A program made the translations under genes and the position numbers. From the NCBI GenBank assembly GCA_029448655.1, contig JACCLO010000004.1:682001-746000 (forward strand): DNA of 64,000 bases, in the 5' to 3' direction. The DNA is from Wolfiporia cocos. Taxonomy: Eukaryota > Basidiomycota > Agaricomycetes > Polyporales > Phaeolaceae. Below the pieces are notes generated by a model. It made no database searches. It worked only from the letters and a program-made list of their open reading frames with translations, and was not told the DNA's origin. Below, in pieces: positions 35,872 through 49,208 of this stretch (positions are counted from its first letter, which is position 1; every line of letters begins with the position of its first letter).

Positions 35872-37780
35872 ATGTCGTTGCAGAAGAGGCAGATGCCGTA
35901 TGGTAATGTCATGGATTGGATCCAGTGCGACCCCTTGCTGATAACGCATCGACGGTCAGTCCGATTGGGCAATTCTGGTTTGAAGGTGTCCAAGATCATT
36001 CTGGGGTGCATGCAGTATGGGAGCACCGGCTGGAACAAGTGGGTCATCGAAGATCAAGAGGAGGTGACCAAGCACATCAAATATGCGTGAGCAACGCACC
36101 TTGAAGCTGTGCGAGGCGCGACTGACAGAAGTCAACTTCAGCTATGACCATGGGATACAGTCGTTTGATACAGCCAACGTACGTGTTGGCTGGATGAAGG
36201 AGATGCGATGAACTCAACTGGGCTTTGTGCAGGTTTACTCGAATGGTCTCTCCGAGGTGATGCTGGGCAAGGCGATCAAAGAGTTGAACCTTCCTCGCGA
36301 AGAGCTAGTCATTATGACAAAGGTTTGTGCACGCACCAATGGTTTGCGCTTAGGCTCACCGAAGTCCTGTCCAGCTGTTCGGTGCAGTGGCGCCCAAGTA
36401 TGATATGAACTTGATGGCTATGGGAGTGAAACCAGAGGAAGTCGGGCTTGTCAACCAGCGGGGACTAAACCGCAAGGTGAGCTCCATAGCCATCGTGGGA
36501 TATAACAGACTCTGACCTGAGGTCAGCACATTTTTGACTCGGTCAAACAGAGCTTGCAGCGTCTCCAGCTCGACTACATCGATCTTCTTCAGTGTAAGAA
36601 CTTCGGTCGATGCATTGGGAAGTGCCTAATGCCAGTGCTATAGGCCACAGGTTTGACTATGACACTCCTATTGAGGAGACGGTGAGCTCGTTTATGTTGA
36701 GGCAAGAAATTACGCCGCCACATACTAATGCAAATTGCATTGTAGATGCAAGCTTTGCACGATGTCGTGAAAGCAGGATATGTGCGTTACATTGGCATGA
36801 GCTCATGCTATGCGTATCAATGTAGGTAATAGAGTTATACCCATGAAACTGCTCTGACAGTCAACTATAGTCCATGCTATGCAAAGTCAGTGACTGACTT
36901 CGCTATATGTGCACACCACCGATAGCAATTGAACAATGCAGATTACGCAATCGCACACAACCTCACGCCATTCATCTCCATGCAGAACCACCATAGCTTG
37001 ATCTACCGCGAGGAGGAACGCGAGATGTTCCCAACACTGAAGGTAACGCACTTCCTTGCACTCGTGGCGCTCCGAACCTCATAAACGGTCAACATCTCGT
37101 AGCTGTTCGGAGTTGGTGCGATCCCATGGTCACCTCTCGCGCGTGGAATCCTTGCGCGCCCGCTCTCCGAGCAAACGAAGCGAGGAGAGACCGATGCGTA
37201 AGCAGCTCGTACTGTTCCTACCGTTTGTTCCGACATGTTCTTCGACAGCTTCATCGAGCATTACAAAGACAGCCCTGGCACGACCGAGATTGTGAACCGG
37301 TACGTTCCGCCCGCCTTCACCTCATTCCGAGCCGCATTTCTCGAATTCTGGCACTCTAGACTCGTGCTGATGACGTTCTCTCATCTGTATTATATAGCGT
37401 CGAAGAACTTGCCAAGAAAAAGAGCATAAGCATGGCCCAGGTCGCGATCGCATGGAGCCTGGCAAGGGACGGTGAGCTCTATGCGTCGTGTGATACGTTC
37501 CGCGAGTCTGATAGACGTGGCCACCTGCTCTCCGCAATTATACATTACCATGTGTATTCGATGCTTGGCAGGCGTTACTGCACCGATCGTGGGCACGACA
37601 AGCTTGAAAAACCTTGAGGACATCATTGGTGAGTGGCCTGGCCAACGTGGTGGCGCAATAGCATGACAAATGGCTGATGGAATGCGGCATGCAGGCGCTG
37701 TCGACGTCGAATTGACGCCTGAGGAGATCAAGTACCTGGAGGAGCCGTACCGCCCCATTCCAATCGATGGCCACCAGTGA
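35872..37780 (+). CDS. Aldo-keto reductase
   Basis: NAD(P)H-dependent aldo-keto reductase with a TIM barrel, like the fungal aryl-alcohol/voltage-gated-channel-beta type. About ten short introns are removed to give roughly 345 residues. The N-terminus leads into VRLGNSGLKVSKIILGCMQYG. The catalytic tetrad is present: Asp in SFDTAN, Tyr in VYSNG, Lys in VIMTK and His in CHRFDYDT. Also seen are LGKAIKELNLPREE, DYIDLLQ, VRYIGMSSCYAYQ, SMQNHHSLIYREEE, GAIPWSPLARG and the NADPH-loop region IVGTTSLKNLEDIIG. It ends PIPIDGHQ with TGA at 37778. The ATG at 35893 is an alternative start 7 codons downstream. The substrate is unknown; fungal relatives reduce aromatic aldehydes. Confidence 0.87.
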
Positions 37781-38839
37781 ATGGAAGAAGCTACTTACAA
37801 CTGCGACTGTGTAAGATACGTGGGTGAACCTTGAGGTAAGCATCGAGGTTCGTACCTGATGGGGTTATTGAATGTACCATGACAAAATGTTCTACTGCAT
37901 TGTTTATCGAGGGCCGTTGTAGCGAAAGTACACACTGCAATTGACATACCAAACTGTAGCGAAGCATATCGGCCCGTGTGTACACACTGAAACTTTTATC
38001 GACGATCAGGCACTAGTTTGACTGACAATGACTCCAGAACAAAGATGAGAAATACGTCCCAGGACCGTCATCTGTATGTTTTCCAAACGGGCCTACGAGT
38101 GGCCATCGCAGTGATGGATCTAGATCGACCACCCGACCCTTCTGTTAGCCGGATGCATGAGATGCCGTACACGGAAGCTCCAGGCTTCGTGCCCGGAGCA
38201 CAAGTCTGCCGCGATTAAGCGATCCTACCCTCATGACAGGATCGTATGGCTCTACACTGCCCGTATCGCCCACGTGAGAATGCTTTCGCTCCTAGTGATC
38301 GTCCTTCCATTCCCTCCGACTCCTTGTTCAGCGTAAGGCCTTAAATCGGTGTCATTGCGATCTTTGCCGCTGGGTTCGCACAACAGAAGACAGGACGTAA
38401 GATGATATCTGATTTCGTGCTTCCCAGATCATACATCATATATGGAAACCACGCGGGACTCGACGAACGAATGGAGCGATAGCAAGGCTTCTGGAGCCGT
38501 TATGACCATCTGGGTCCATTGTGACTGACCAATGTAAGTCCCATGCGGTGTCTAACACCCCGTCGACGAACACCACTAGCTACCACGATATGGCGATAGT
38601 GCAAGAAGCTCAATTTGATCCGACGGGATTGCGAGTCACACTACATCTCTCGAGTGGGCAGTTCAACCCCCGGCGAGGCATCCTTGACACTCTGCTTGTT
38701 TGTATCATTCACCTGGTATCGCCTCGCACATGCTCAATACACCGATGATACCGCTGCTCAGAGACAGATTCTGATGTAAGATGCTCATGACCGCTATCGT
38801 GTTGGCCTCCATGTGAACGGTCTTCCTTGGCGACGCAGG
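37781..38839. other. Intergenic interval before sedolisin 2
   Basis: About 1.06 kb with no supported gene. Short frames at 38018 and 38521 carry no family signal. Confidence 0.45.
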
Positions 38840-38846
38840 TATAAAA
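38840..38846 (+). promoter_or_regulatory. TATA box of sedolisin 2
   Basis: TATAAAA 71 nt before the ATG at 38917, comparable to the TATAAAG ahead of sedolisin 1. Confidence 0.6.
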
Positions 38847-38916
38847 CGTGGACGTGCGCAAGTACATTCATTGTGGGCAGCACATCGCCTCGTCACTCAT
38901 CCGCAACTTAAGCACG

Positions 38917-40998
38917 ATGCTCACTGCTGGGTTCCTCGTCGTCTCCCTCTTCGCACTTGCGAGTAGCAAGCCTGTAGCGCGCAGCTTGCAGGTTCATGAG
39001 ACTCGAGCTGCCCCTCCATCTGGGTTCGTGCGGAATGGAGCTGCCTCGTCTGACACTGTGCTGGACTTGCGCCTGGCGCTTGTGAAGAACAACATGGATG
39101 GCCTTATTGAAGCGCTGTACGACGTCAGTACGCCTTCGAGCGCGAAGTATGGTCAGCACTTGACGAAAGAGGAGGTGCGTAAATACGATGTGTTATGTGG
39201 CCTATGTTTCCTGACCAGTTGAGCTTTGCTCAGGTGGAGGCATACGTCGCGCCGACCGCGGAATCAGCGGATGCCGTGACCAGCTGGCTCAGCGAGAACG
39301 GCGTCACGGCGAAGACTGTCTCTCCCGCCGGAGACTGGCTTGCGATCTCGATCCCCGTTAGCCAAGCCAACGAGATGTTCGATGCGGACTTCTCCGTATT
39401 CACGCAAACGGATAGTGGCTCCGAGAGCATCCGAACGTTGTCGTACTCGATTCCCGCAGATCTAAAAGGTCACTTAAGTTTCGTCCATCCGACAACCACG
39501 TAAGCGTATAAGCTCGGTGGAGTTATCAATTCTGATCCTCGCTGTTTTCAGCTTCTCCCGTGCATCTGCTCAGCTGCCTGTCAAGGCGACAAAGTACACG
39601 GGATCAGTAACGAAACGTTCAACCGCAGCGGAACCGTCTGCCTGTGATAGCTATGTCGACCCTGCGTGTTTGCAAGCACTCTATGGCATCCCTACCACCC
39701 CTGCCACCGAATCGTCTAACTACATCGGAGTGACCGGATATGACGACGAATATGCCAACCAAGCTGCTCTTGAGGTGATTCGATACAGTCGCTGTTTAGT
39801 GACAGCGTATCTGAGCCACGTTTCTCAGGACTTCCTGTCTGAATTCCGCACTGATATATCCGACACGACCACGTTCACTGTTGACGAGATTGATGGGGGA
39901 GGAAACGACCAAACCCAAGCTGACGCCGGAGTCGAAGCCGTGAGTCTTCGTTTCATGCTGGATGATTGTCTCAATCACATACCTGTATACAGAACCTTGA
40001 CACACAGTACACCGTTGGCATTGCTACTGATGTGCCAGTTGTTTTTTTGTCAGTCGGAGAAGACTCTTCTGACGGCGTCTTCGGTTTCTTGGACACCGCG
40101 AACTACTTCCTGAACCTCGACAACCCTCCTTCAGTAATCACGACCAGTTATGGTTCTAACGAGGAAGATCTATCGATCAGTGTTGCTTAGTACGTGGCTA
40201 CTCAATGAGGCGCTTGTTGACTCGACTGACTGATCAATTCACTCATCCTAGCTCCCTCTGTGATGCCTATGCTCAGCTTGGTGCTCGGGGAACAAGTGTT
40301 CTGTTCGCGTCAGGAGACGGCGGCGTTTCTGGCTCTCAAAGCTCAAGTTGCACTGACTTCGTCCCTACTTTCCCATCTGGTTGCCCTTAGTAAGCGCACT
40401 GTGATTTGACTTTGCCTTGTAGCACTGATCCTACGATACATCCAGCGTGACATCAGTTGGAGCCACGACCGATTTCAGTCCCGAAACCGCGGCAGACTTC
40501 TCGGCTGGCGGTTTCTCAAATTACTGGGGTACACCATCCTTCCAGTCATCTCAGGTCGCCAGCTACCTCTCCTACCTCGGCAGCACCAACTCGGGCTTGT
40601 ACAACTCTTCCGGGCGTGGGTACCCCGATGTTTCCGCGCAAGGAGTTGACTTCATCATCGAATACGATGAGGACTGGTACACCGTGGACGGAACGAGCTG
40701 TGCAAGCCCAACGTTTGCGAGTGTGATCGCGTTGGTCAACGACCAGCTCGTTGCTGCGGGAAAGTCGACGCTCGGATGGCTTAACCCCTTCTTGTACGAG
40801 AACAGCGGCGCTCTGACTGACATTACGTCGGGAGACAACCCGGGATGCAACACGAATGGTTTCTCTGCGACAACCGGATGGGACCCTGTATGTCTGCATT
40901 ACGTGCTACATTGGAGGATGACATGCTGATCTGATTGACAGGTTACCGGCCTTGGCACTCCGATTTTCTCCTCTTTGTTGAGCGCGGCAGGCCTTTGA
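38917..40998 (+). CDS. Sedolisin-family serine-carboxyl peptidase 2 (S53)
   Basis: Paralogue of the protease at 16848-18910, same strand and same intron positions. The signal peptide is MLTAGFLVVSLFALASS. The prodomain shows SLQVHETRAAPPSGF and KYGQHLTKEE. The mature start is near CDSYVDPACLQALYGIP. Catalytic Glu/Asp are in VEANLDTQY, the oxyanion Asp in FASGDGG and Ser in DGTSCASPTFA. The calcium site is LTDITSGDNPGC, and the end VTGLGTPIFSSLLSA has TGA at 40996. The two proteins stay colinear throughout with many substitutions, so the duplication is not recent. Both are likely secreted for external protein digestion. Confidence 0.92.
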
Positions 40999-41888
40999 GA
41001 AGCTGCGTGAATGTTGAGATCATTGTCCTCCAAGAAGCCGGGATTTTTGCTGATGTAGAATTTGGATGTACGCTGTCATGGATAAATACGCGAACGGATG
41101 AAAAATTTGTATTATGTAACTACTAGCATCGACCGAGTGCACAGTGTGGCCTCCTCGGAACTCAGAAATGCTTCACATATAAGTCAGACTAAAAGGAAGC
41201 AAACATTGCAGCAATGCACATGTCTTTCATCAAAGGTTTATTATCTGCTTGTGTGATAGATAATGTCGCATCCGTCCGATATCGCGTAGGAAAGTGGCGT
41301 TGTTTGTTCAAGTTGTCCAGGGGCTTTATGAAGACTCCTAAATCGGTGTATGATTCTCTGTGCATGAGCACTGACAACCTGGTACCTGGTGACTTCTCGA
41401 CCTGGTTCCAATTAACCGTCGAGATATACTCGTGGAGTATAACGGCTTTTCCTGCTTCTGACTAGGTTAGTGCCGCACTTGAATCCGCGACTCTTTGTAG
41501 AACGGCAGCTATTGTGGCTCGACATTATGTAAATCGCGTCACATTGTTCCGTGCCTATCCTTCAACTCATCTGGGTATGATTGCATTCACCTCTGTACTT
41601 GAAACTTGCATCTGCTTCAGACTTTTCATCGTACGATCTTTTCGATGCGCGGCTTTATCAGCTTGCGCCCGGCTAGAATCAATGCGTTGATGTCACGAGT
41701 GATGGACCCTTCAGGGTCTCAAAATCTTCCCTTAAACCTATGAAGTCAAGTGGTTAGTAGCTTGTCGTCATATCTGACGAATAGTGGGCTCAGGATTTCA
41801 GGCTGTCAAGATAAGTAGCGACCCACACGAGAACACCACCTCCCTCCCTGAGCTTCGTTGAACCGAGCAACGCCAAACTGTAGGACTC
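40999..41888. other. Intergenic interval between sedolisin 2 and P450
   Basis: About 0.9 kb, 3' region of the protease and upstream region of the P450. Nothing else recognised. Confidence 0.45.
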
Positions 41889-44094
41889 ATGATGGAACTT
41901 CTTTGGGACTCCGTGGCGGGGGTGCTTCCTGCTGCAGTGCTAATTTCGCTTTGTTTACTCTTCGTTCGGCTGCGTCCCAAGCGGCATTTACCTCCGGGTC
42001 CAAGCCCACTCCCCATCTTGGGAAATCTCCATCAACTACCTCACGAACATCAGGAAGAAGCATTCGCTCGATGGTCGAGTGTCTATGGTATGTGCGGTAG
42101 CGATCTTGAAGATAGGTATATCTCTCACCAAGAACTGGACCTCCTGCGACCCCAGGCGATATCATTAATGTCAAGTTTCTGTCTAAGCCTGCCCTCGTCA
42201 TCAACTCTATGCAGGCTGCGCAAGATCTTTTGGTCAATCGAAGTGGCAAGTACTCGGAGAGGCCACGATTCGTTTTCTTGGATGAAATGTATAGCTCAAT
42301 ATCGACAGATATCGATATTTGCGCTTAATCAGCACGAGATAGGATGAACTGGGGTGCAATTCTTGCTACAAACTCTAGCAACGAACTCTTCCGGAAATAC
42401 CAGACGTGGCTGCGATCGACCCTGCAGGAGAAATCCGCACTCTCCAAATATCGCCCACTGCAATACAGGGCGACTTCAAATTTGTTGAATGCCTTACTGA
42501 ACAGGCCCGAAGCGTTCACGCAACACTTCAAACGGTACCGCCACCGACAGCCGCGTAGTCCAGCTCTGAGCAATTGACCTGATTAAACCCAGATTTACTG
42601 GTGCCATATTAATGGAGATCGCCTACGGGCATACGGTAACATCAGCGGAAGATCCGTTGCTCTCTTTCGCCGAGGAAACTCTAGATTATATCAGCAGCTA
42701 TGGGCATCCTGGTGCTGCTGTGGTCGACTATTTCCCTCTATGTAAGTAGATCTAGATCTGCCAGGCATAGCTATTAGAGCAGGCGCACAGTGAAGCACAT
42801 ACCTTCATGGATGCCTGGTATGGGATTCAAGAGATACGCGAACCGCGTCAGAAGACGAGTAGAGCAAATGTTGGACGTACCATTCCAGGAAGCAGCTGAT
42901 AGTCTGGTGAGCATCCTCGTACGCGTCGGTACCTGCACATGGATCCTGACGTTTAGCTCTCTGAGGCAATGGGAAATGCTACCCCATCAATAGCTGCTAC
43001 ACTGTTAGAGGAGGCAATGTCTCAAGGTTCCCTGACACCTGAACACATGACAGATATTAAGGGGTTTTGTGGGATGTTGCTCGGAGGTTTGGGAGTCTGA
43101 TTTCACGTACGAGGTCTTCGCTCACCGACGCACAGCCGGTGTGGAGACCGTACGCATTACCAAGTTGCGGCTGAGATAATCTGAGCTAAGGGCCTCCGCA
43201 GACTACTGCAGTACTAGAGACATTCCTTCTGGCCATGGTTATGTATCCCGAATGTTTTGCGAAAGCTCAAAAAGAGATGGACCGCATCATCGAGGCTAAG
43301 CGGCTTCCAACGCTGGACGACAAAGAATCTCTTCCTTACCTAGAATGTATCCTGAAAGAAACATATCGGTGAGTGATAAACTCATCTTTCTCCTTGCAAG
43401 CTAAATGTCTATGTAGTTGGCATACTGTTGTCCCCCTGGGTGAGTTCGTCTCCACAGGTACCGCGCTTCTATTGAGTCCGTCAGCCATTCCGCACCGAAA
43501 TTTGGTCGATGATCAGTACCGTGGCTTTGACATTGCTGCAGGGACCATTATCATACCCAACGTTTGGTGATGATTCTCTTCGTGCTCCGCTATCTTGTTG
43601 CTGATGACAGTCGAATAGGGCGATGTCTCAGGACGAAACTGTTTATTCGGAACCACAGGTATTCCGGCCGGAACGATTTGAAAAGCCGGATAGCCATAAA
43701 AACGACCCTCGCAAATTCGCTTATGGTTTCGGCAGACGGTAACTACGCCGATCCTTCCACGAGACGTTGATGACTGATGCGACACCTCAATGAACCGACA
43801 GAATGTGTCCTGGTCGACACCTCGCTGAAGCAAACGTATGGCTAGCAATGGCACACATGATAGCTACCATGGAAATTACCAAGGCTCTCGATGTTACCGG
43901 TCGGGAGATCGAACTGCAAGCCACTTTCGCTTCTGGATTCACGAGGTAAGGGTTCTCATTGTCCTCATTCGCAATCTGAGACGCCATTTGCATCGCGTAT
44001 CAGCCATCCTAAGGACTTCGTCTGCACGATCAGACCGCGATCAGAGGCGGTGATTGAGCTCGTGAGACAGATGGGTACAATTTCGCAACTGTGA
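41889..44094 (+). CDS. Cytochrome P450 monooxygenase with altered core motifs
   Basis: Membrane-anchored heme-thiolate monooxygenase. The N-terminal helix (VLPAAVLISLCLLFV) is followed by LPPGPSPLPILGN. Recognisable parts: LVNRSGKYSERPRFVF, KHIPSWMPGMGFKRYA, the K-helix ExxR in LKETYR, HRNLVDDQYRGFDIAAGT, PERF in VFRPERFEKP and the heme loop FAYGFGRRMCPGRHLAE with its Cys ligand. About ten introns are needed. Two conserved sites look changed. The C-helix W-R-x-x-R reads FRKYQ. The I-helix AGxD/ETT reads GGPPQTT once the long intron after LLGG is closed at a ctaag acceptor. All other exons join in frame, so the gene may be expressed, but these changes hint at lost or unusual activity. It ends with TGA at 44092. 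Confidence 0.8.
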
Positions 44095-45673
44095 TTGTAA
44101 CATTGCTATTCGATCTTCCCTTCTGGTGGCTGGAACATCCAAGTCTCGCACAGTACGTAATTCGAGTGTGCCCGCCACACATCGATCGCATCAAAGTACT
44201 TGTCCTATGACAAATATTCTATTGAAATCCCAGGCTGCGGTATATGGGCTTCACACTGAGGTCAGGCAGCTTTTCAAACTCTAACAACGTGACCCTTCTA
44301 ATTTCTCAGCGCTCGCGTGGATCACCCACATCGTACAAAGGCAGATGACGCGCAACTAGCGCCTCTCTTGAGAGTATCTGTCAACTGTGCGAGTAGCAAG
44401 CGCTTTGCCGAATAAACTGTTTCATCATCGGGGTAATTGAGTGTGCCAGCATCATAAACATGCGGGATCTGTCGCCGAGCTATAGACCAATAACATCTTT
44501 GTCCAGACCACAATTCGATGCTCTTCGGCGCCAAGTGATCGAGTCTCCAGAAAAATCGGGCGAGGCGGCGAGTGATTTGACAATTTCATTTTAGAATGCT
44601 GTTGTCAATCTGAAAGACTTGTCAAAAATAGCCTCACGTGCGGAGGACGGAGCCGTGGCTGGTTATGACATTCAATACGCATTTCAAAGGCCGTCGTTAT
44701 GGCTGCCTCCATTCTGCATCGCGAAGAGAAGAACGTCAATACTGATGGTTTCTGCTAGTATACGCCTGGGAGATGCGTTCCTGAACATGGCATTTTGCAT
44801 TTGACTTATCAAACTCTTCTGAGTATGCTACAAGGAAAGGCTAATTATCGCGAGCTTGCTAACGGTTCATGACTCGGCATTCCGGGGCGCTCGGGAACAG
44901 AACGGTCGGTTCGTGTGAGTCGTTGCTACAACCACAAATTTTCTGATCTGAAACATCCTGAAGACTGCACCAGCCACCGCTTCCATTCCCGTGTGTCTAA
45001 CACTCGCCCAGGGCTGCAGTCTGTCCGCCGTTGCGAGCGGGATTCGCTGCCTGCGCGAATTACGCTCACTCGCTTTAGGGGCTCGGGTGGGTGGGATATC
45101 ATCATGCGCCCCGACCCAGGCCCCGACCCCGCCTTCCATCTGGAAGCCGGCTCCTGCTCCTCCACGACAGGCGGGAATGGCAAGCGGGCCGCGCGTTTTC
45201 GACCCTCATTTGCCACGAGTGTCTGTTCTGCCTTTCCTCTTATGGCTACTTCCGTCCCTGACAGGCGCCCAGATGCCAGAGCTCGTTCCTAGCCCTGACA
45301 CACTAGCCAATTGTCCGTTTATTGCAAATGTTCGCTTTCTGGCGAGTGCTTTGTGGCGGAAGAGTGTGGCTGGCTTCCTTGCAGCCTGTTTTCGCATGCT
45401 TCATGAGCGTCGTACCCACGGATTGAATATCGCAGGAGAGCTCTCCGTAAATCTCGGCGCACGCGATTCGAGACTCAGGGGGCCGCTCCAATCATACGCT
45501 CATCGCATGTATGATTAACAGCCGAGATCCACTAAACTGTCATCGAGATCGGATCCTGCTGGGTTGTCCCTTCGCGCCCACCCCTATGTTACAGTAGCAT
45601 GCGGGGTAAGTGCGCCCGCGTTTCCTTCACTCATTTGCTACGTCTCTCTCTCTCAGGTGCAAGGTAGAGCAAG
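44095..45673. other. Intergenic interval, no supported gene
   Basis: About 1.6 kb. An open frame of 175 codons at 44991-45518 and shorter ones on the minus strand show no recognisable domain, and their composition is that of a GC-rich non-coding tract. Nothing further was identified. Confidence 0.4.
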
Positions 45674-47767
45674 ATGTTCGAGGTCACCAATGCGAACCTG
45701 CACATTAGCCTGGGCGCGCTTATCATAGGCGGGCTTGCTTCCACGGCGTAAGCAGCCAGTTTATTTTGTCCGCATCGTGTTGATTGCGAAGCAGTCTGTC
45801 TGGGATAGTGGCCATGCAGACGGTGTTGTATTTTCGCTTGTTTGAGAACGACCGGATGGTGTTGAAGCTTACGGTGCGTTGGATCTCCCCTCTCCGTCCG
45901 CCGTGCCATCAGTCGTGCTTGTGATCTCATCATTGATACACGTTCAAGGTTGCTTTGATCGCGTGAGAGTCTTGTCATGAAATCCCCTTTCTGCCAGGTT
46001 GATTGATCTCTTCGCCATCTGTTCAGATTCCTGGATCTGGTGCACACTTGCTTGGTATGGGCGGCAGACTTCCAATACTTCGTCGACAGCTTTGGTGACA
46101 AGAATATCACGGACCACGTATTCTGGTACGATTGACGACAGTTCTGTTTACCTTGTTCTGTCGTATTCAATTCATTACCTTGATATGCCAGGTCGGCCGG
46201 GGTAAGTTCTCCAAAGCGGACGTTCTCGCCAGCCGTGCTGATAAAAGGGCCGTGTACGTAGCTTACGATAGCGCTTACCGTATGTTCTCGTTTAGCATTT
46301 CCCTATAATCAATCTAATAACTTTCTGCAGGCTATCACGACAATATGCGTTCACTTGTGAGTAGCCCTCTCTTCGAATTGTCAGCGTTAAACTGACTAGG
46401 TCGCAGGTTCTTCTCGTATCGTCTGATCAAGCGTATGTATTCGCAAGCTATAGGGAAATGTCTCTCATTCTTTGTTCGTAGTGAGCAAGAACTACTTCAT
46501 AACTATACCAATGGTTAGTCCTCACCCGCTACGTTTAATAACTTCTGCTTGAAGACTATCGCGCAGGTGCTCTTGGCATTCTGTCGCCTAAGTGAGCTCC
46601 ACATTACTTTACTGTAATTATGATTGTCTCATCCCCATCCACAGCGTCTGCCCTTGGTAAGTCAGACCGCTGACTGGTTTCTGGTTTACTGAACGCATCG
46701 TGTGATCCACAGTCACATCAGCAGAACTGTGAGCGCCTGTATCCGTGCCATTTCCACCCACGCTAACATGTGCCGCCAGGATCCGCCTCGGAAGCTTCTT
46801 CGAGTTCTATACACACTACCGCGTCAGTGTTTCGCAGCGTATCCGCCAAGGCTCGACTTACACCGTTCGCGTCTACAGTGGCTGTTCACCTTGGGCCTTG
46901 TGCTCTCGACCGCCATTGATGTGATGATCACGATCAGTCTCTGCACGTATCTGCGGAAGAGCCGGCGGGGAGGCAGCGGGAGGCTGGACCATATCCTGGA
47001 CAGCATGACGCTGTACACGGTAGAGAACGGGATGATCACTTGGTGCGCTTCCTCGTCGTCAGATGCCCTACCAATATGCTAATAACTGTTGCCGGCTTAG
47101 TGTCGCAGCTGCACTTTCGCTCGTTTTCGTGAGAGGCATTTCCGACGTGCATAGACGTACAGAACTGACCTGCTCGCTTAGTGGCTCGTCATTCCGCATG
47201 CACTCATTTACCTGGGGCTGCACTTCGCCATCAGCAAGCGTGAGTTCTTCGCTAAGTCAGGTGAAGGGTCGTACGCTGACAAGGTCGACTCTGCCACATA
47301 GTCTACGCCAATTCCTTCCTCGCATCGTACGTTCCCTGTCGTTTTTCTAGCATGCGACGGCGCCGGTATTGACGAGGGCGTGCTTCACAGCATGAACGCA
47401 CGCGAACTCCTGCGCGCGCACAACTCCACTTCTGCCCAGAACTCTGGTTCAGGGCGTCATGGGTTTCCAGTCATGTTCTCAAACAGGTTCTCTACTAGAC
47501 CACGGAGAGATGTGCGTATCCTGTTCCGATCCAGCGTATGCTCCGTTAACTCAACGCCGTTGCCATTCCCAAACACCAAACAGGTCGAGACAGTAGACCT
47601 AACTGGGACAAAGGTGCGCTGTTCCTCCTTGCTGGATGACTGTTGAGCTTACCACTAATTGTGATGTATAGTTGCAGATTACGGTAGACAAGACGGTGGA
47701 CTACGTCGCGGACGACGGGCTGCCACTGCCATCGCCATCGAACATACCCGACGACACGAAGATCTGA
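45674..47767 (+). CDS. DUF6534-type multi-pass membrane protein
   Basis: Integral membrane protein of the basidiomycete family DUF6534, function unknown, usually with about seven helices. The start MFEVTNANLHISLGALIIGG at 45674 matches the family's first helix. Following segments: LSGIVAMQTVLYFRLFENDR, FLDLVHTCLVWAADFQYFV, a chain of very short exons between 46190 and 46740 (each 12-35 nt), IRLGSFFEFYTHYR, WLFTLGLVLSTAIDVMI, SLCTYLRKSRRGG, ILDSMTLYTVENGMIT (a conserved block), WLVIPHALIYLGLHF and SMNARELLRAHNS. The hydrophilic tail ends DDTKI with TGA at 47765. At least thirteen introns are required and all keep frame. The micro-exon series makes automatic prediction prone to error here. Confidence 0.85.
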
Positions 47768-49208
47768 GCAGAGTGGTGGAGGGGACTTTAACATATATAT
47801 AATACGATATAAGCGACTCTTTGTGCCGGCAAAGACAAACGCTGCTTGAGACGAATTCGAACTCAGCGATAATCCGTGTGTGTAATGATACTGTATACCT
47901 ATGGAGTGATCAGGGCTGGATATATACACGCATACCATTACGCTCTCTAATCCGCAAACCGGACTTGGGCGATATGACGCGTGAGCGGCAATCGCGAGTG
48001 GAGAGGGATTCTGAATTGCCAACGATCGGCGTCTTCTGCATACATACATGATCGTATGCGTTACAGCCAACCTGCCCCCTGACCGGCCACAGTATGCCTG
48101 GATTGGAGATGAACATACTCATACGTACATACGCCTAGCATCAATTCAACAAGAGAGGGGTGGTGTGCTGGCTCCGCGATCGAGATCTCGACACCAGCTC
48201 CGGCAATGCCCGGGCGCCTCCTCGCCGCGCGTCGCGCCACACCTCCTACCACACATACATCGTCACAAGCAGCGACACATGTTGACGACAGGGGGTCCAT
48301 GCATTGGCAAGTTTGTGTCAGATCCCGGCAATACCGATGCGCAGAGCGAAAGGGGTCCGGTAAGAAGAGATCCCAGTCCGGAAACCGGTCTACCGGCTAA
48401 AGTGCTCCCCGGTACGCCTGCAACCACCTTTTAGCGTACAACGGCCCTGACTTCTCAGTTCTGAATGTCCCGCTATTACTGCTTGATGTAGGCAAGTGAA
48501 CGCGACCGCTTACACGCTTACGGGCGATAATCGCATTATGGGCGTCTCCGGGGGTGCACGGCGGCACCGTGTCTGACGGTCTTGACTCTATCCAATGTAT
48601 GTGGAAAGCCTCCTGTCATCCTCTGGAGCCTTTAAGACGGTTCTCCGAGTCCCGGTGGCATAAGCTCACGCAGCCTGAGCACGTGTGCGCGTAATCGAAA
48701 GCATTTGTGAAAACTCACTCAAGCCTGAGCTGATCATGTCGCGGCCGTTCCGGCGCTATCCCCGCCGTCAATCATTGCATAATCATTGATTGGTATTTGA
48801 CAACACTTCCACGCAGTGTTGTCGGCACTCGAGCGTGAGTGCTTGAGCTTTCGTTGAGGAAGGTTCCATCTGGTAGCTTTGATAGATATCCCCACGTGAC
48901 GTTTATAGCGTTACATAAAGCGACTCGTAGGTGCGCTTCCCCGCGTAAGTTCTACCGGATGAAGAGAAGACACATTACCATGGAATTACCACGGATATAA
49001 TGTAGCACTGTAGGGATTCATAGTTGCTCTAAACGTTTTTCATCGAAGAGTTCGCCTGCTGCCATGTCGATTACTAGATAATCACTCTGCGTCACACATC
49101 ATGCATCATGCATCGCCGGACTGACTGTCAGTAAGACCTTCATTGTCAAAGCAATTCAAAATATTCGTGATACAGCTGCGTTCGCTACAATGTGATTTCA
49201 TCATTTTG
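47768..49208. other. Intergenic interval between convergent genes
   Basis: About 1.4 kb between the DUF6534 gene and the 3' end of the aminopeptidase. Frames of 60-175 codons overlap the 3' region on the opposite strand and have no family signal. No repeat or RNA was seen. Confidence 0.45.

Noticed and set aside
35344..35949. 201-codon minus-strand frame
   Set aside because: Overlaps the start of the well-supported aldo-keto reductase on the other strand and has no recognisable content.
44991..45518. 175-codon plus-strand frame
   Set aside because: Low-complexity Ala/Leu/Pro composition without domain, promoter or splice support.
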